Source: Leishmania martiniquensis
Lineage: Eukaryota > Euglenozoa > Kinetoplastea > Trypanosomatida > Trypanosomatidae
Assembly: GCF_017916325.1 (NCBI RefSeq)
Contig: NC_090160.1
Span: 837,501-901,500, forward strand
Direction of reading: 5' to 3'
DNA length: 64,000 bases
A program made the position numbers and the translations under genes. The notes under the pieces are model-generated. The model made no database searches. It worked only from the letters and a program-made list of their open reading frames with translations, and was not told the DNA's origin. Numbering within the stretch: the first letter of the stretch is position 1; the number at the start of each line of letters is the position of its first letter. Positions 38,955-49,704 of the stretch are shown one piece after another.

Positions 38955-39814
38955 GCGTGTGTGTGTGCATGTAAGGAGGTGGAATTGGTGACGCTACCAG
39001 CGCTGCCGTCGTCCGCTGAGTCTCACGCACGCATCCTGCCACACTCGTCTCCACGTCCTTCGGGCGCCATGTTTCTCTCGCTCCCTCCCCTCCGCACTTT
39101 GCGGCCTTTCACGGGAGTTTTTGTTCTGTCCACTGCTCATACCCTAAACGCCGACTCGACTGCCGCTGAGTGTGGCGCACCGCTGAAGCGGCTCATCCTT
39201 ACTCCCAGAGAAGCCGCCAAGAAGGAGGGAGGGGCACAGGCACACCGCTGCAAGCATGCTGAGCTCCGCCGTAACCCCGAAAGGCTTCGATTCAGCACCT
39301 TGCTCAGCTTTTTTGGGAACGACGCGGAGTCATCTCCGATGAGCACTCTGCACCGAAGGTGAGTACGAGACCGGCCTCGCCCCTCTTCAAGTGAGCGCAT
39401 GCACACATGAGATGCTCGTCATCATGAGGCGTCTGCTATCCGCGGATAAAGGCAGCTCCTCTCTGCTTCTTTCTTTCGCTTCTCTGCGCTAAGCCAGACC
39501 CCTCCCCTTTGTACACTTTCCCCTGTACACCATCACGGCGGCAACGGACGCCCTCACCCCCACCAATGAAGGGGGTGGACACCTCTCTCTACTTCTATCT
39601 GGATCTCCCCAGCTGCGTTCTCTGTTCCTGTCTCACCTTCGACCTCTCCGTGCAGTACCCATCAGCGCTGCTCTTAGAGCTTTGCTTGCTGAATCGTGTC
39701 GACACTTCGTGTTGTGTCAGAGCACCCCGACTCTACCGCTTCGTTTGCGTCCGCATTCTTCCGCTTCCTTGCTTGCCCTCACTCCTCGTCCCAGTTAGGC
39801 TTCGAGAGCGTCGC
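38955..39814. other. Intergenic region containing one doubtful small ORF
   Basis: About 860 bases. The only frame with reasonable codon use is the small one at 39069-39362. Pyrimidine tracts lie near 39455-39530 and 39755-39790. Confidence 0.5.
39069..39362 (+). CDS. Possible small protein (doubtful)
   Basis: A 97-residue frame from ATG at 39069 (MFLSLPPLRTLRPFTGVF), basic and with a presequence-like N-terminus. A Lys/Arg/Glu-rich middle (LKRLILTPREAAKKEGGA) is followed by LRFSTLLSFFGNDAES. Codon use is moderately GC-rich at third positions and the strand fits the array. No family recognised. It could be a small mitochondrial protein or chance. Confidence 0.3.
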   Translation: MFLSLPPLRTLRPFTGVFVLSTAHTLNADSTAAECGAPLKRLILTPREAAKKEGGAQAHRCKHAELRRNPERLRFSTLLSFFGNDAESSPMSTLHRR

Positions 39815-40216
39815 ATGGAGAACAAGGCACCGGGTACACGGCCACGGCCGGAGGGGTACGCCTCCGCTACCAACGCGCAGGGGCACGAGAATTTTTTTCA
39901 CCCCAAGCAGCAGCCTCGTACACAGAACATCCAGAGGGCTGGCCTACGCTCCGCGAAGCGCATTGGCATGTGGTTCACGGGAGGCGTTCTTGTCTTCATT
40001 GTGACGCCGACCTATCTAGGGCCCCTCTACGTCAAGTACGTGGCGGGTAGCAAGTGGCTGGAACGGGCGTCGAAGTCCATCTGGCAGCGCCGAAACGAGA
40101 AGAACTATGACTTGTACATGACGCAGCGCAAGAATACGTGGACGGAATGGCTCGGCTTGAAGCGCTACAACATCAGCGGGGAGGAGAACGAGGGTGAAAT
40201 CCAGAAGTACCGATGA
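39815..40216 (+). CDS. Small single-pass membrane protein, probably mitochondrial
   Basis: A 133-residue protein beginning MENKAPGTRPRPEGYAS. One hydrophobic segment at about 50-72 (RIGMWFTGGVLVFIVTPTYL) is followed by a basic, Trp/Tyr-rich tail (SIWQRRNEKNYDLYMTQRKN then TWTEWLGLKRYN). The pattern of short hydrophilic N-terminus, one membrane span and charged tail is common among accessory subunits of mitochondrial or ER complexes. No family is recognised. The frame is open from 39509, but the upstream part is Cys/Leu/Ser leader-like. Confidence 0.68.
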   Translation: MENKAPGTRPRPEGYASATNAQGHENFFHPKQQPRTQNIQRAGLRSAKRIGMWFTGGVLVFIVTPTYLGPLYVKYVAGSKWLERASKSIWQRRNEKNYDLYMTQRKNTWTEWLGLKRYNISGEENEGEIQKYR

Positions 40217-42022
40217 GGCCACTGCTGCGACCGGTTCTGCTGCGGACGGTCTTTGTGTGCTCACATGCGGTTGTGCGATGTGGGGCATGCGCAAAACGCG
40301 TTTGTTCCCCTTTGGTGCTTTTTTTTCTTCACTCTTTGGGGCGTCGAATGCGGGCTTTCCCTTCGTGTGCGCTTTCCTGTTGTGTGTTTCAAACTCTACC
40401 CCATCCTGGCGCGCCTACTTCCTCCTCACAGTCTATCTTATCGCTGCTGGCACGTGTGTGATGCCAGTGGCGGCTGTTCGAGTAGTTGGGCAGAGGTGCA
40501 CTCTTTGGCATTTCTTTGTCGGTCTCTTTTGTGCAGATTTGTGGCATACCTTTTCGATTTCTTCTCTCTTACCCGTTTGCCACGCCCCTTTCGCCCTCTC
40601 CCCCCTCGCGCTCTTCCGATTCGCTGCACGGCAGCTCGTTGTGGCACTCACGATATGCTGGAAGCGAAGCGTCGCCGTACGCTTGCGCATCGAGGCACAG
40701 CAGAGACAAATCGGCGGATCAGCCGCCCCTGTGCCGCGAGGAGTGGGGACGAGGTAGGGCGGAGGGGCCACCTGTGTGTGCTCGCGTGTGCGCACGATCA
40801 CGCCCCCTTTCCTACTGCAACGCGGCTCGGTGGCCCACGCTAGTGGCTACACGCGACGAAAGACTGCAGTTTGCTCACTGCCTTGGTCAACCGCTCCCCG
40901 ACCCTCCCTCACTCCCTCTTCGCCTCTGCGCATCTGTAGGGAGGCGGGGGGGGGGGCGGGCGGCGGTGCGCCGCTGCCGCTGGCTGCCACATTGCGCAGC
41001 GAACGCATCGAGTAACGGGTGTGAAGAGGACTGTTGTCCCTGGGGGGCCACCACACGCGCCCTTCACCATCGTGTCTCCCCTGAAACTCAGAGGAGCCCA
41101 CGAACGAGGCGACGAAGAGTGAGGCTTGTTTCTCTTCCCCATTCAATGCGGCACCACACGACAGAGACCCCGCTCTGCCCCCTGCCTGTTACGTGGGCGC
41201 AATCCCGTGGCGCGAAACAGTCGGGCCGACACGTGGCGCACCCATACCCTCCGCCCCGTTCTCTGAGCACAGCCTCCAGCCCGACATCCGCCCCCGCCTC
41301 GCACGTTACCGCCTCTGTGCATCCCCCTCGGACTGACTGAGGCTCGCCGCCAGCGGCTACTGAGAGAGGGAGGGAGGGAGGGGTGAGGTACGGTCGCATC
41401 GCGCGAGCAGTCCGCCTGCGACATGAGTGGTGCAAACGGGTTCCCCGTCGCAGGCCGGCCCGACGCAACGCCATCGAAGCTCTGACCCCCAGCATGAGCA
41501 GTGGCCAATCGCTCTGAGTCGTCTAGGACGCAGGCACTTGTCCCCCCCTCCGATCCTGCGACTGCCAGTGGTGGTTCGGCATTGGCAGGGGATAGGGGGG
41601 GCTGTGCTGCTGCTTCACGCCGAGCAGACACCAGAGTCCTGTGCAACCACGCGCTGAGAAGTGCGTCAAATCGTCTTCAGAGGGGGAGGCGCCTTCGCAG
41701 CCGTCGATCTCCACCCCCACTCTTCACGGTACGGCACCTCTCCTCTTTTGGCTCTCTTGTGCTTCTTTGCTGCCTTTGGCGCCACGCACGCCGGCAGCCG
41801 TCCCTCTCTCTCTCCCTTAACTGGAGCCTTTCGCACGTCGTTCCGCCTCCGCGCTTCCTTGTCTCTCATTTCTTTGCCTGGGTGAGGCACGTAGCCTTAC
41901 GTTGCCCAGTCAGGTGGCCAAAGGCAGAGGACGGGATACCCGCAAAGGCTTTTAGACCTCATCGGCTGCACCCAGTCACACAGATCTCATAATCACGTTC
42001 GCAAAGCTGTACCAGCGCCGCG
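40217..42022. other. Long GC-rich intergenic region, no gene supported
   Basis: About 1.8 kb with G-runs near 40945-40965 and a (GGGA)n stretch near 41365-41380. Long open frames exist on both strands (for instance 40486-41340 plus and 41143-41646 minus), but their translations are Pro/Arg/Ser-rich and uneven, which GC-rich DNA gives by chance. Confidence 0.55.
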
Positions 42023-42394
42023 ATGGAGCAAGAGGGGAGACTGGCTGAGAGGGAGGTGCGCGAGGTCGTGGCAGACGCCGAGTCGCCGCTGGCACAGCGC
42101 CATGTGCGAGCATCCCTGAAGAAGAACAAAGTTGCTCTTATTCTATTCGGCATGGCTCTCTTCACCCCCGCCTTCTTCCTCCTCTCCTTCTACACCGCCA
42201 AGGCACGCGAGATTCGCGCGAACTTCAGAGACCCTTACGCGCTCCCCGAGGGGTTCAACCCAAAGACGGGTGAGTTCGCGAGCGGGAGTGCGGCGTCGAA
42301 GAGTGTGCCTGGTGTGCCCATAATGAACTCAATCTTTGTCGGCGAGGAGCCGGGCAGGTACGGACAGCGTGCGAGCAAGCGCAGCGTCGCGTGA
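42023..42394 (+). CDS. Small single-pass membrane protein of unknown function
   Basis: A 123-residue protein starting MEQEGRLAEREVREVVADAE. After an acidic/basic N-terminal helix it has one membrane span at about 36-57 (VALILFGMALFTPAFFLLSF). A segment rich in Asn/Pro/Gly follows (DPYALPEGFNPKTGEFASGS), then a short polar C-terminus. No family recognised. The start is the first ATG and the frame is short, but codon use is like that of its neighbours. Confidence 0.65.
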   Translation: MEQEGRLAEREVREVVADAESPLAQRHVRASLKKNKVALILFGMALFTPAFFLLSFYTAKAREIRANFRDPYALPEGFNPKTGEFASGSAASKSVPGVPIMNSIFVGEEPGRYGQRASKRSVA

Positions 42395-43709
42395 CGCCGT
42401 TAAGGTGGTGCGTGCGGGCGTGCGCCCGAGCTTTTAGGTTCCCTCCCTCTGCTAATGTGCCTCTTTCGCTCTTCACCCTCTTTCCTTTCCCTTTTTGGTT
42501 TAGGTCGCCCGGCCGCTGTGCAGAGAGGCACAGGGCTGCAGTCACGTACGGTTAGGGGAGGGGAAGAGTGGGAGATGGGGGTGGGGCGCGGAGAAGAGAG
42601 GCGCTTCTGCTGTGAAGGTGGGCGAGTTGCCCGTCTCATACTGTAATCCGGAAGTCTGGGGAGGCTCGCCTTGGTGCCTCCCGAACTGAAAATGAGTCAT
42701 CCAGTGAAAAGTGATATGCACACTTGCGCAGCACCGTTTGGGCGGAGAGAGAGCACGAGGGAGGGGAGGTTCGCGCAATCGATGCAGTGGGCCCGTCTAG
42801 GGCGCGATGACTTGCTTGCAAACGGAGCTTGTCTGGCTGATGGCGCATTTCGCTGAAGCTTCGGCAGACTCCATTAAGGGCTGCCCTTTTCCTCTGATTC
42901 CCCCCTTTCCCTTCTCTCTTTCTCGCACCCTTTGTCTCCGACCACGCGCACTGCTCTGACCTCCGTGCGCCGATTTGAAGATATGTGAGCGGGTGCGCTC
43001 GAGAGCAAAGTTGCGCGTCTCGCATGCCCAGTTCCGCGACCGTCGGCCCATTTTTTTCTCTTTTCACCCTCCTCTTCGCTTCATCTTTTTGCACTTAGGC
43101 TAATTGGGCGGCGATTGCGGGTGCCCCGTACCGCGCCGGTGTTGCGCTGCGCAGAGACCTCTTGCGCCCTACAGTCGTCCACGCACTGCCTCTCTTCCAT
43201 TTTTCGCGGTCTTGTGCGGGTGCTTGCAGAAGGGTGGTGAACGCATCACGAGGAGGATCCTAGGACGCTGGGGGTGTCGCGGCTGCGGGCTTCACAGGCG
43301 CACTGTGATCTCCGATCACCCTCCCCTGCGTGTGCTCTCGTTCCCGTGCTCGGCGAGGCGTCGCGCGGTGTGCGGGGCTCGTGAGGAAGTGACGACTTGA
43401 CTACTCTCTTCTTCAGGTGCAACTCCCTCTTCTTATATCTCATCCACGCGGTGTCGCGCCGTGCCCCTCTCCCCCTCTCGCCGCCCCGCAGCTTGTCGAA
43501 ACCTCACGGATAGGAGGGGTCGCGCAAGTCTCCTCGAACCCTTTTCAGCGACCGCCAACAGCAAAAGTGCAGAACAGGTGATTGCCCCCCCCCCATTGGC
43601 GCGGGCGTCGATCTGCTGCGTCTCGGATATCATCGCCGCCACCCCTCCCCGGCGTCGCCTCCTGAGTACGTCTACCGTCGGCCTCTTTTTTTTCTTTTCT
43701 CTGCCTACT
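42395..43709. other. Intergenic region, no gene seen
   Basis: About 1.3 kb. Pyrimidine-rich from 42890 to 43090 and again from 43440 to 43710. The frame leading into the next gene is open from 43461 but has leader-type composition. Confidence 0.55.
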
Positions 43710-45071
43710 ATGAGCACCCTGCTCGAAATCTACCGGCACAGCTTCCCCAAGCGTCTGCGCTTTGACAAGGCGAGTCAGATGCTCTACGCCCAGTGCTACG
43801 CCATCAACAAACGGTACAGAAGCCGAAAGTACATTCCACAGAAAGAAATACGCGACGTGCTGAACAGCTACGCGCCCATGCCAGGCGCACCGTGGCTGCA
43901 GCTGCCGATTGTGCGCCACGTCCTGCTGATCCGCCTCATCAACGGCATCCGTGGGCTGCAAGGTGGAAAGTCATGGCTGTACAACCGCAACGTGGAGGAG
44001 GAGCATCGTAAGATCGCGGAGTGGCTCGGCAAGGCCGCGAAGAAGTCCCCGATCCACCGTGGCACCGCCGCTGCCCGCGCATCAACCTCGGCGAGGCAAG
44101 ACAGTGCGGCCGCGCACGCCGCTCTCGATGCGATGGTGGAGCGCGAGCGGTTTGAGCGAGAGGTCCTTCTCAACTTTCATGTGGCAACTGCGTACCAGCG
44201 CGTTATGCGCCTGGGCTTTGCACTGGTTGTGGCGTTATGCTGTATCATGTACGCCTCGCTCCACACGGACACCCTCGTCTATGGGTATCTTCGCTATTGG
44301 CGACGCTGTGGCCGGCGCGAAATCATGGAATACTTCCGCGACATCACCTTGCTGCACACTTTGGCGGAGGTGCCGCCAGCGTACGCAAGCCTCCTGCCAC
44401 CACCATGTGTGCGATACAAAGATGCCGCAGGGGACACCTGCTACGCGGTGAACATGGTTGAGATGGTGCTTCCGCAGCACAACGTCACCGTCTTCGCCAT
44501 CCCATGCCCCCAGGCTGGGGAGAAGGCGTTCTTCGCGAAAGTTGGATCCGTCGCGGAGGTGTGCGACGGCATCATTTTAGAGGGCGTGAGCTTCGACAAG
44601 ATTGACAAGCTCGTACCAGCGGTCTTTTTCCCACTCAAGAACAACACGTTCCCTGCTATTGGGCTGCACCACCGCTTCCTCGACATCTTGCGAAGCAGCT
44701 CTGCGGAGCCGCCGATGCTGTATCCGGCAGGCGCTGATGTGGGGTGGGGAGCCTCCATCATGCAGGCACTCATCCCATATGAGCTCCGCTGCGTCTACAA
44801 CCCAACGAAGCTGTCAGCGACGAAGGGAGAGGCGCGTATTGGCTGGGGCTATGTGCGACGGGTGCTGGAGGAGTTGATAGAGGACGAAGCTGCGAAAACG
44901 AGTGGTGAGAAGTGCGTGTTGTGCCTGCCGTGGACTCTCAACCAAATTGTGAACATGGAGGCAAGTCTTGTCAAGTACGGCTTCGAGGTGCGTAACGTGT
45001 ACCGGCTGCACTGGCAGCGAGAAGATCACATGGGCGAGCACTTCTGTAACTACTTCTGCATCCCTGAGTGA
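43710..45071 (+). CDS. Conserved-looking membrane protein of unknown function
   Basis: A 453-residue protein starting MSTLLEIYRHSFPKRLRFDK. The N-terminal 150 residues are basic and helical (INKRYRSRKYIPQKEIRDVL; VRHVLLIRLINGIRGLQ) and could be mitochondrial-targeted. One clear membrane segment lies at about 165-185 (RLGFALVVALCCIMYASLHT). The C-terminal 260 residues have alternating strands and helices (ITLLHTLAEVPPAYASLLPP; GSVAEVCDGIILEGVSFDKI; EKCVLCLPWTLNQIVNMEAS) like a soluble alpha/beta domain. The segment LEGVSFDKIDKL faintly recalls TraB/TIKI-type folds, too weak to name. Function unknown. Confidence 0.75.
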   Translation: MSTLLEIYRHSFPKRLRFDKASQMLYAQCYAINKRYRSRKYIPQKEIRDVLNSYAPMPGAPWLQLPIVRHVLLIRLINGIRGLQGGKSWLYNRNVEEEHRKIAEWLGKAAKKSPIHRGTAAARASTSARQDSAAAHAALDAMVERERFEREVLLNFHVATAYQRVMRLGFALVVALCCIMYASLHTDTLVYGYLRYWRRCGRREIMEYFRDITLLHTLAEVPPAYASLLPPPCVRYKDAAGDTCYAVNMVEMVLPQHNVTVFAIPCPQAGEKAFFAKVGSVAEVCDGIILEGVSFDKIDKLVPAVFFPLKNNTFPAIGLHHRFLDILRSSSAEPPMLYPAGADVGWGASIMQALIPYELRCVYNPTKLSATKGEARIGWGYVRRVLEELIEDEAAKTSGEKCVLCLPWTLNQIVNMEASLVKYGFEVRNVYRLHWQREDHMGEHFCNYFCIPE

Positions 45072-47074
45072 GGCAGGCCGTGCCGCTGAGTTCCTTGCTC
45101 GGTGTCAGCTACGACAATGGTGATGCCCACATGTGCTCTTCACCGCGTGTTTTACACTACCCAACGACGCTCTGCATGAGCCTGCTCCGGGGGCACGCCC
45201 CCTCCCGCTTGCTGTGCTTGCGCGCCGACAGGCGACGCACGAGGGGTGCCAAGGTGGCGGTGTAGCAATACTGTATCGTGTGCGTAGTGGATGAATGGCA
45301 TAGCGCTGCTGCTGTGCGTCTCTCTGTGCATATGCTCGTGCACTTTGCCGTTGCCGGCGTGTCGTTCACGCGCACATTATCGTCCTCCGCTTTTGCCCTG
45401 AAAGAAGACCACCGCGCACGCACGCACCCTCTCTTCCCGTCCCTTTCGTCAGGCGGCAAAGGGGAGGGAGTGTCGCTTTCATGGGCGAGGATTTGCACAC
45501 CTGAAGCTGCCCTCCAGCTCTCCTACCGCTGTCACGGCTGCTTCTTCAGCGGCGTACGCCTACACGGCAATGCGCTTTGGCAGTAGTGTCACCACCCTCC
45601 TTCATGCCCATTCCCACTGCTGCCGCTAATCGCTTCGGTGCCTCAGCAGGGCTTTCCCAGCTCTCTCCTAAGCCTATCCCCGTCCCTAACCTCTTGGTGT
45701 TGCGTGCCGTCCGTCATCGCTTTCATTCCCCCCTCCCACTTCACCAGCGTCGCTCCTTCAGTTTGAGCGCGTGCGTGCGTGCGTGTTTCGATGTGAACCG
45801 ACCGCCGCATGCAGTTTGCTGGCCTGTACACCCACCACGCACGCGACACGACGCATCTCATCCTCCTCCTCATCAGCATACCTCCCTCTCCCCATCCACT
45901 AACTCCGCCGAATTCGCCTTTTCAAAGGAGTGCGCAACAGACAGAGAGCCTCGCTTCCCCAGCTAAGTTGCTCTCTTCACGACGGACGGTGAGACGGACC
46001 TCCACAGGCATTACGGCTGACGGGCCTCCCCGCGCTGTTGCTGCCCAAGGCCTGCGCGTTACTGCGAGCGGAGACGAGTTGTGTGCTTCTGCATCTGCTC
46101 AGCGTGGCTCTCTTCAACACGCATCTCACGCGCACCATCGTGCGCATCGCTGTTTCCACTTCTCACTTGCACAACCACGCCGTCTCTTACGAGTAGGTTT
46201 GCACAGATTTCTGCTCGCTGCCGTGCTCTCCGCCTCCTTGCCTGTTTTGCGTTTGAGCGTCTCTTGAACCTTCTCTGTGCGGCCACCCTCGCTGTTGCCT
46301 GCTCGCTTGGCTCTCTTCTCGGTGACGCGACCCCTCACCTTTGCTCACACGCACTGCCAGCTGTGTATGAAGTCACCTCGCGTGCGTGCAAGTTCTTCTC
46401 CCCATTAGGGCGGCACAAACGCTGGTGGCTAAGCAAAGATAAGACGACTGCGCTTTAGCACTCTCTCTGCTCTCTGCCTTTCATCAACTGTTTTGATCTG
46501 CGCTTGCGTTTGGGGGGTGCTTGTGACTGCGCGTGTGCTGGACGAGCTCACCCTCCCTCCCCCCACTACTGGTACCCTTCCTCCACCCCCCCTTTCATCC
46601 CTCATTGGTGCTGCATTGGAGGCGACCAGGCGGAGTGAGAAAGAAAGAGACAGCCACTTTACCCCCAGTCCGGAGGAAAAAGGGGTGGCTTTCTTTTAGC
46701 TCACTCCTCCTCTCGCCATCTGCTCCCCCCCTCGGGCAGAGAAGCACAGGTGCACGGGGCCCGTCTGTTTATGCGTTGATTCGTGTACCTCTTAGTGGTG
46801 CGCTGCTCGCGAACTGGGTGCGGTCGTGTTTTTTCCCTTTTTTTGTATGCTGCAGGCTGTGTGCTCTTTTGTTGATCGCCCTCGCTCACTCCACAGCTCC
46901 CTCGCCTTCCCCTCCCCATCGCGTTTTGCCTGCTGTGCCTTTCGTTCTCGCTCTCTTGCCTCCTCCCCTTCGCGATCCGCTTCGTTGCCATTTTTCTTCC
47001 CTGAACAGGGAGAGCGGCCTTACAGATCTGCTTGTGCTGTGCCGGTGCGCGCCCTTTGGGCGGGGGTCGCGTGA
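45072..47074. other. Long intergenic region, no gene supported
   Basis: About 2 kb between the unknown membrane protein and the DHHC gene, unusually long. Sense strand is C/T-rich throughout (for instance 45885-45905 and 46550-46610). Frames of 100-210 codons are Ser/Pro/Leu/Cys-rich. A small protein or non-coding RNA could be missed. Confidence 0.5.
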
Positions 47075-48058
47075 ATGCCGCTACCTGCGCCGGCAAGGCG
47101 CAATGGGAACATTAAGGTCTTCTTTAATGGTCGCATCTTTGTTGGCCCCGACTGGCGCATCATGGTGTTGAGCGTCACGCTGATATTGGTCTGCTCCCTC
47201 CTGTTCGTCTTCTTCACAAATGAGGTCATGGCGGCTCGCGTAATCGTCGGACTGGCGGCGCTGATGTCATTGGCAGTTTTGCTTCTGTGCAGCTTGTCAG
47301 ACCCGGGCGTCCATCCGCGGCAGCCGCCCCCTCCACCTGACGCGCCTCCGCACGAGTCGCTCTGGCGCGAGCGGGAGTACGTGGACCAGAACGGTGATAT
47401 CCATCAAGCCCGTCTAGAGATAAAGTGGTGTTATAGTTGTAACATTTACCGTCCATATCGCGGGGTGCATTGCCGTTACTGTGATCGGTGCGTGGCTCGC
47501 CGCGATCACCACTGCCCGTGGACAGGAACGTGCATAGGCGCGAAGAACTACCGTTCCTACTTTGTGCTTGTCTGGGTGCTCTCTATAATGCTGTTCACGG
47601 CCCTCTGCGGCGGCATTCAGAGCTTCGCTCAGCGAGTCGCCCGGCATAGCAAGACATCGGCCGTCATCAAAGATGGCCCCAGCGCCTTCACCTCCGCCCT
47701 CATCGACACCTATTGCGTGGAGTTCATCCTCATTCTGCTGTCCTTCGTTTTTGGCCTGCTGGCGTGGTCTTTGGCAGCTTACCATACGTATCTCATCTCG
47801 CAAAACCTCACCTCGGGCGATGCCGCGAAGGACTCGGATGAGAACGTCTTCACCCACGGCAGCGTTCTCGCAAACGTGTGGGCTGCGATGACCGGCTGGC
47901 GTGACGAGGAGAAGGCATGCGCAGTCGCTCGCTCTGAGGTGGTGATCGAGGCCGGCGGCTGCGATGACGTCAGCGATGAGCCCTCGCCCGTCACCACGAC
48001 CCGCGAAGCATCGTCGCATGCGACTCTCTTCGACAATGGCGATGCCGAGCACCCATGA
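47075..48058 (+). CDS. DHHC-type protein S-acyltransferase
   Basis: A 327-residue palmitoyltransferase. It has two membrane spans near the N-terminus (about 28-47 and 53-72) and a Pro-rich cytosolic loop. The Cys-rich DHHC domain at about 118-168 has WCYSCNIYRPYRGVHCRYCD then RCVARRDHHCPWTGTCIG, with the catalytic Cys in DHHC. Two more spans follow (about 170-192 and 212-238), with a cytosolic tail. The tail carries a TTxE-like position less clearly (LTSGDAAKDSDENVFTHG). The enzyme transfers palmitate to cysteines of target proteins at Golgi, plasma or flagellar membranes; localisation cannot be read. The start is the first ATG in frame. Confidence 0.95.
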   Translation: MPLPAPARRNGNIKVFFNGRIFVGPDWRIMVLSVTLILVCSLLFVFFTNEVMAARVIVGLAALMSLAVLLLCSLSDPGVHPRQPPPPPDAPPHESLWREREYVDQNGDIHQARLEIKWCYSCNIYRPYRGVHCRYCDRCVARRDHHCPWTGTCIGAKNYRSYFVLVWVLSIMLFTALCGGIQSFAQRVARHSKTSAVIKDGPSAFTSALIDTYCVEFILILLSFVFGLLAWSLAAYHTYLISQNLTSGDAAKDSDENVFTHGSVLANVWAAMTGWRDEEKACAVARSEVVIEAGGCDDVSDEPSPVTTTREASSHATLFDNGDAEHP

Positions 48059-49704
48059 AGGGGGCATTGTGAAGAGGGGCGCTGAGATGCCATCCTCGTG
48101 AAAGTTTCTTGGCTCGCACTGATGACGCTGCTCACGCGCACGCAACAACAAAACAGCTCTACACCGAGGCCCATGGAATCGCCTCCTTCGTCTCGTTGCT
48201 GACCTCACCCCAAAGGGGAGCGGTAAAGCATCGATGAGGCTCTCGAGCTTCATGTTCCGTGCACACGTTTCTAACACTTTCCTTGACCATACTTCGATGT
48301 TGGCGGGCCGCATGCGCAGACGTACGCGTGCGAGAGAGCAAAGAGGAGAAAGGGATGGGCGAAAAAGAAAGAGAGTCAGACTTCGACCACGTCGAAGAGA
48401 GCGCTGTGGGCATTCTGAACCCCCTTCAAAAAAGCACAAGCGAGGAAGGCGCATCCCTCTTTTCATCACCTCGCACCCCCCCAAACAAGCGCGGGCCAGC
48501 TGAAGGAGGGACCGCCGTCCTTCACGCCCCTTCCTCTTCGCTCTTCTTCGCTCCTCTTCCTTCCTCAGTTTTTGCCGACAGTGCTAGGCCGCATCTACCG
48601 ACGCCGTGAGTCGCATGCGGCGCTTCATGGATCCGTTAGACTGGGAGCATCTTGGCGCCTTTGGCATGTACGTCTGTACTGCCGCTAAAGAGTCGGAGCG
48701 GGTGCTTGTGTATGTGCCCTCTGCCATCACATTCACACACACAGATATATATATATATATGTATGCGCATACGTGTGTTCTGTCTATCTGTGCCTCTGTG
48801 TTTTTCTTGTGTGTGTGTGCGAGTTTGTCCGTCCATTTTTCTCTTCTTATCTCCCTGTTTTGCGTCAGCCCAGTGACCGCAGTCGTGTTTATGCGCCCGC
48901 CTTCACACGCTCTCTATGCACATGCGCGCGCATGAACAGGGATGTGCATATGTGCCCCCCTTTCCTCCCTCGCCGTTTCTCTGCCCTTTCAGCCTGCTAA
49001 CAGTTTTGTACACTGTGGATGAGCGCGTACTCGGGCGCGGACGTCTCTTTTTCCCCACACACATAACCACACACGTGCGCTTGTACGGGTGTATGCCTGT
49101 GTAGGCTGCGATGCCAACTACAATAAACAAAAAAGTATCTTGCAGTTTCTCTTCGTATTGTCGGCCGCCTGCTGCCTTGCCAGTCCTTCACGCGACGGTA
49201 CGTGAAGGCGTTCAGTGGAGCTGATGCTTTGGAGAGGCGATGGAGCCACGCAAAGGCGGTGCGCCACGTGTGCACAGCCGCTTTCGTCTTTTGTTATTCG
49301 CTTCCCTCTCACTGTGGCGGCGCTTCTTTCCGCCGCTTTTTTGCCGGAGCTCTATTCTCTGCCGGCATCCGTTCGCCTTTGGGAGCTGTGCTGCTCCGCC
49401 TCTGATGCGTTTCAACGGACCTGCTCGCCGCTGTTCTCCCCCTTCCCCGCCTCCCTACCCCCCCGTGCAACTGACCAATGCCCTCTCCATCACAGTCGTA
49501 CACGTACACCTCTGCGCATCTCCGTGCATATCCCTTTTTCTTCCCTCTTTACTCTCACATCACCCCTTCCGGGGAGAAGAGACAGACAGGTCGACACAGT
49601 CGCCCCGCTCACCTGTTTCGCCCGATTTAACAGGCGCACGCTCCCCTCCCTCCTTCCCTCCCTCCATCTGTCTTGTGGCTCTCTCGTGCCCTGACGGGAG
49701 AAAA
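48059..49704. other. Long intergenic region with (TA)n tract
   Basis: About 1.65 kb. The (TA)n-TGT tract at 48743-48762, GTGTGTGT near 48810-48820, and strong pyrimidine tracts at 49425-49690 before PEX10. No supported gene. Confidence 0.55.
48743..48762. repeat. (TA)n palindromic tract ending TGT
   Basis: About nine AT units followed by GTATGCG. Same motif type as 8549-8567 and 28560-28579. Confidence 0.85.

Noticed and set aside
40486..41340. Frame of 284 codons in the 40-42 kb gap
   Set aside because: Composition changes abruptly along the frame, and competing frames of similar length occur on both strands.
47414..48484. Minus-strand frame of 356 codons over the DHHC gene
   Set aside because: Opposite to a certain gene and against the array direction; no family features.
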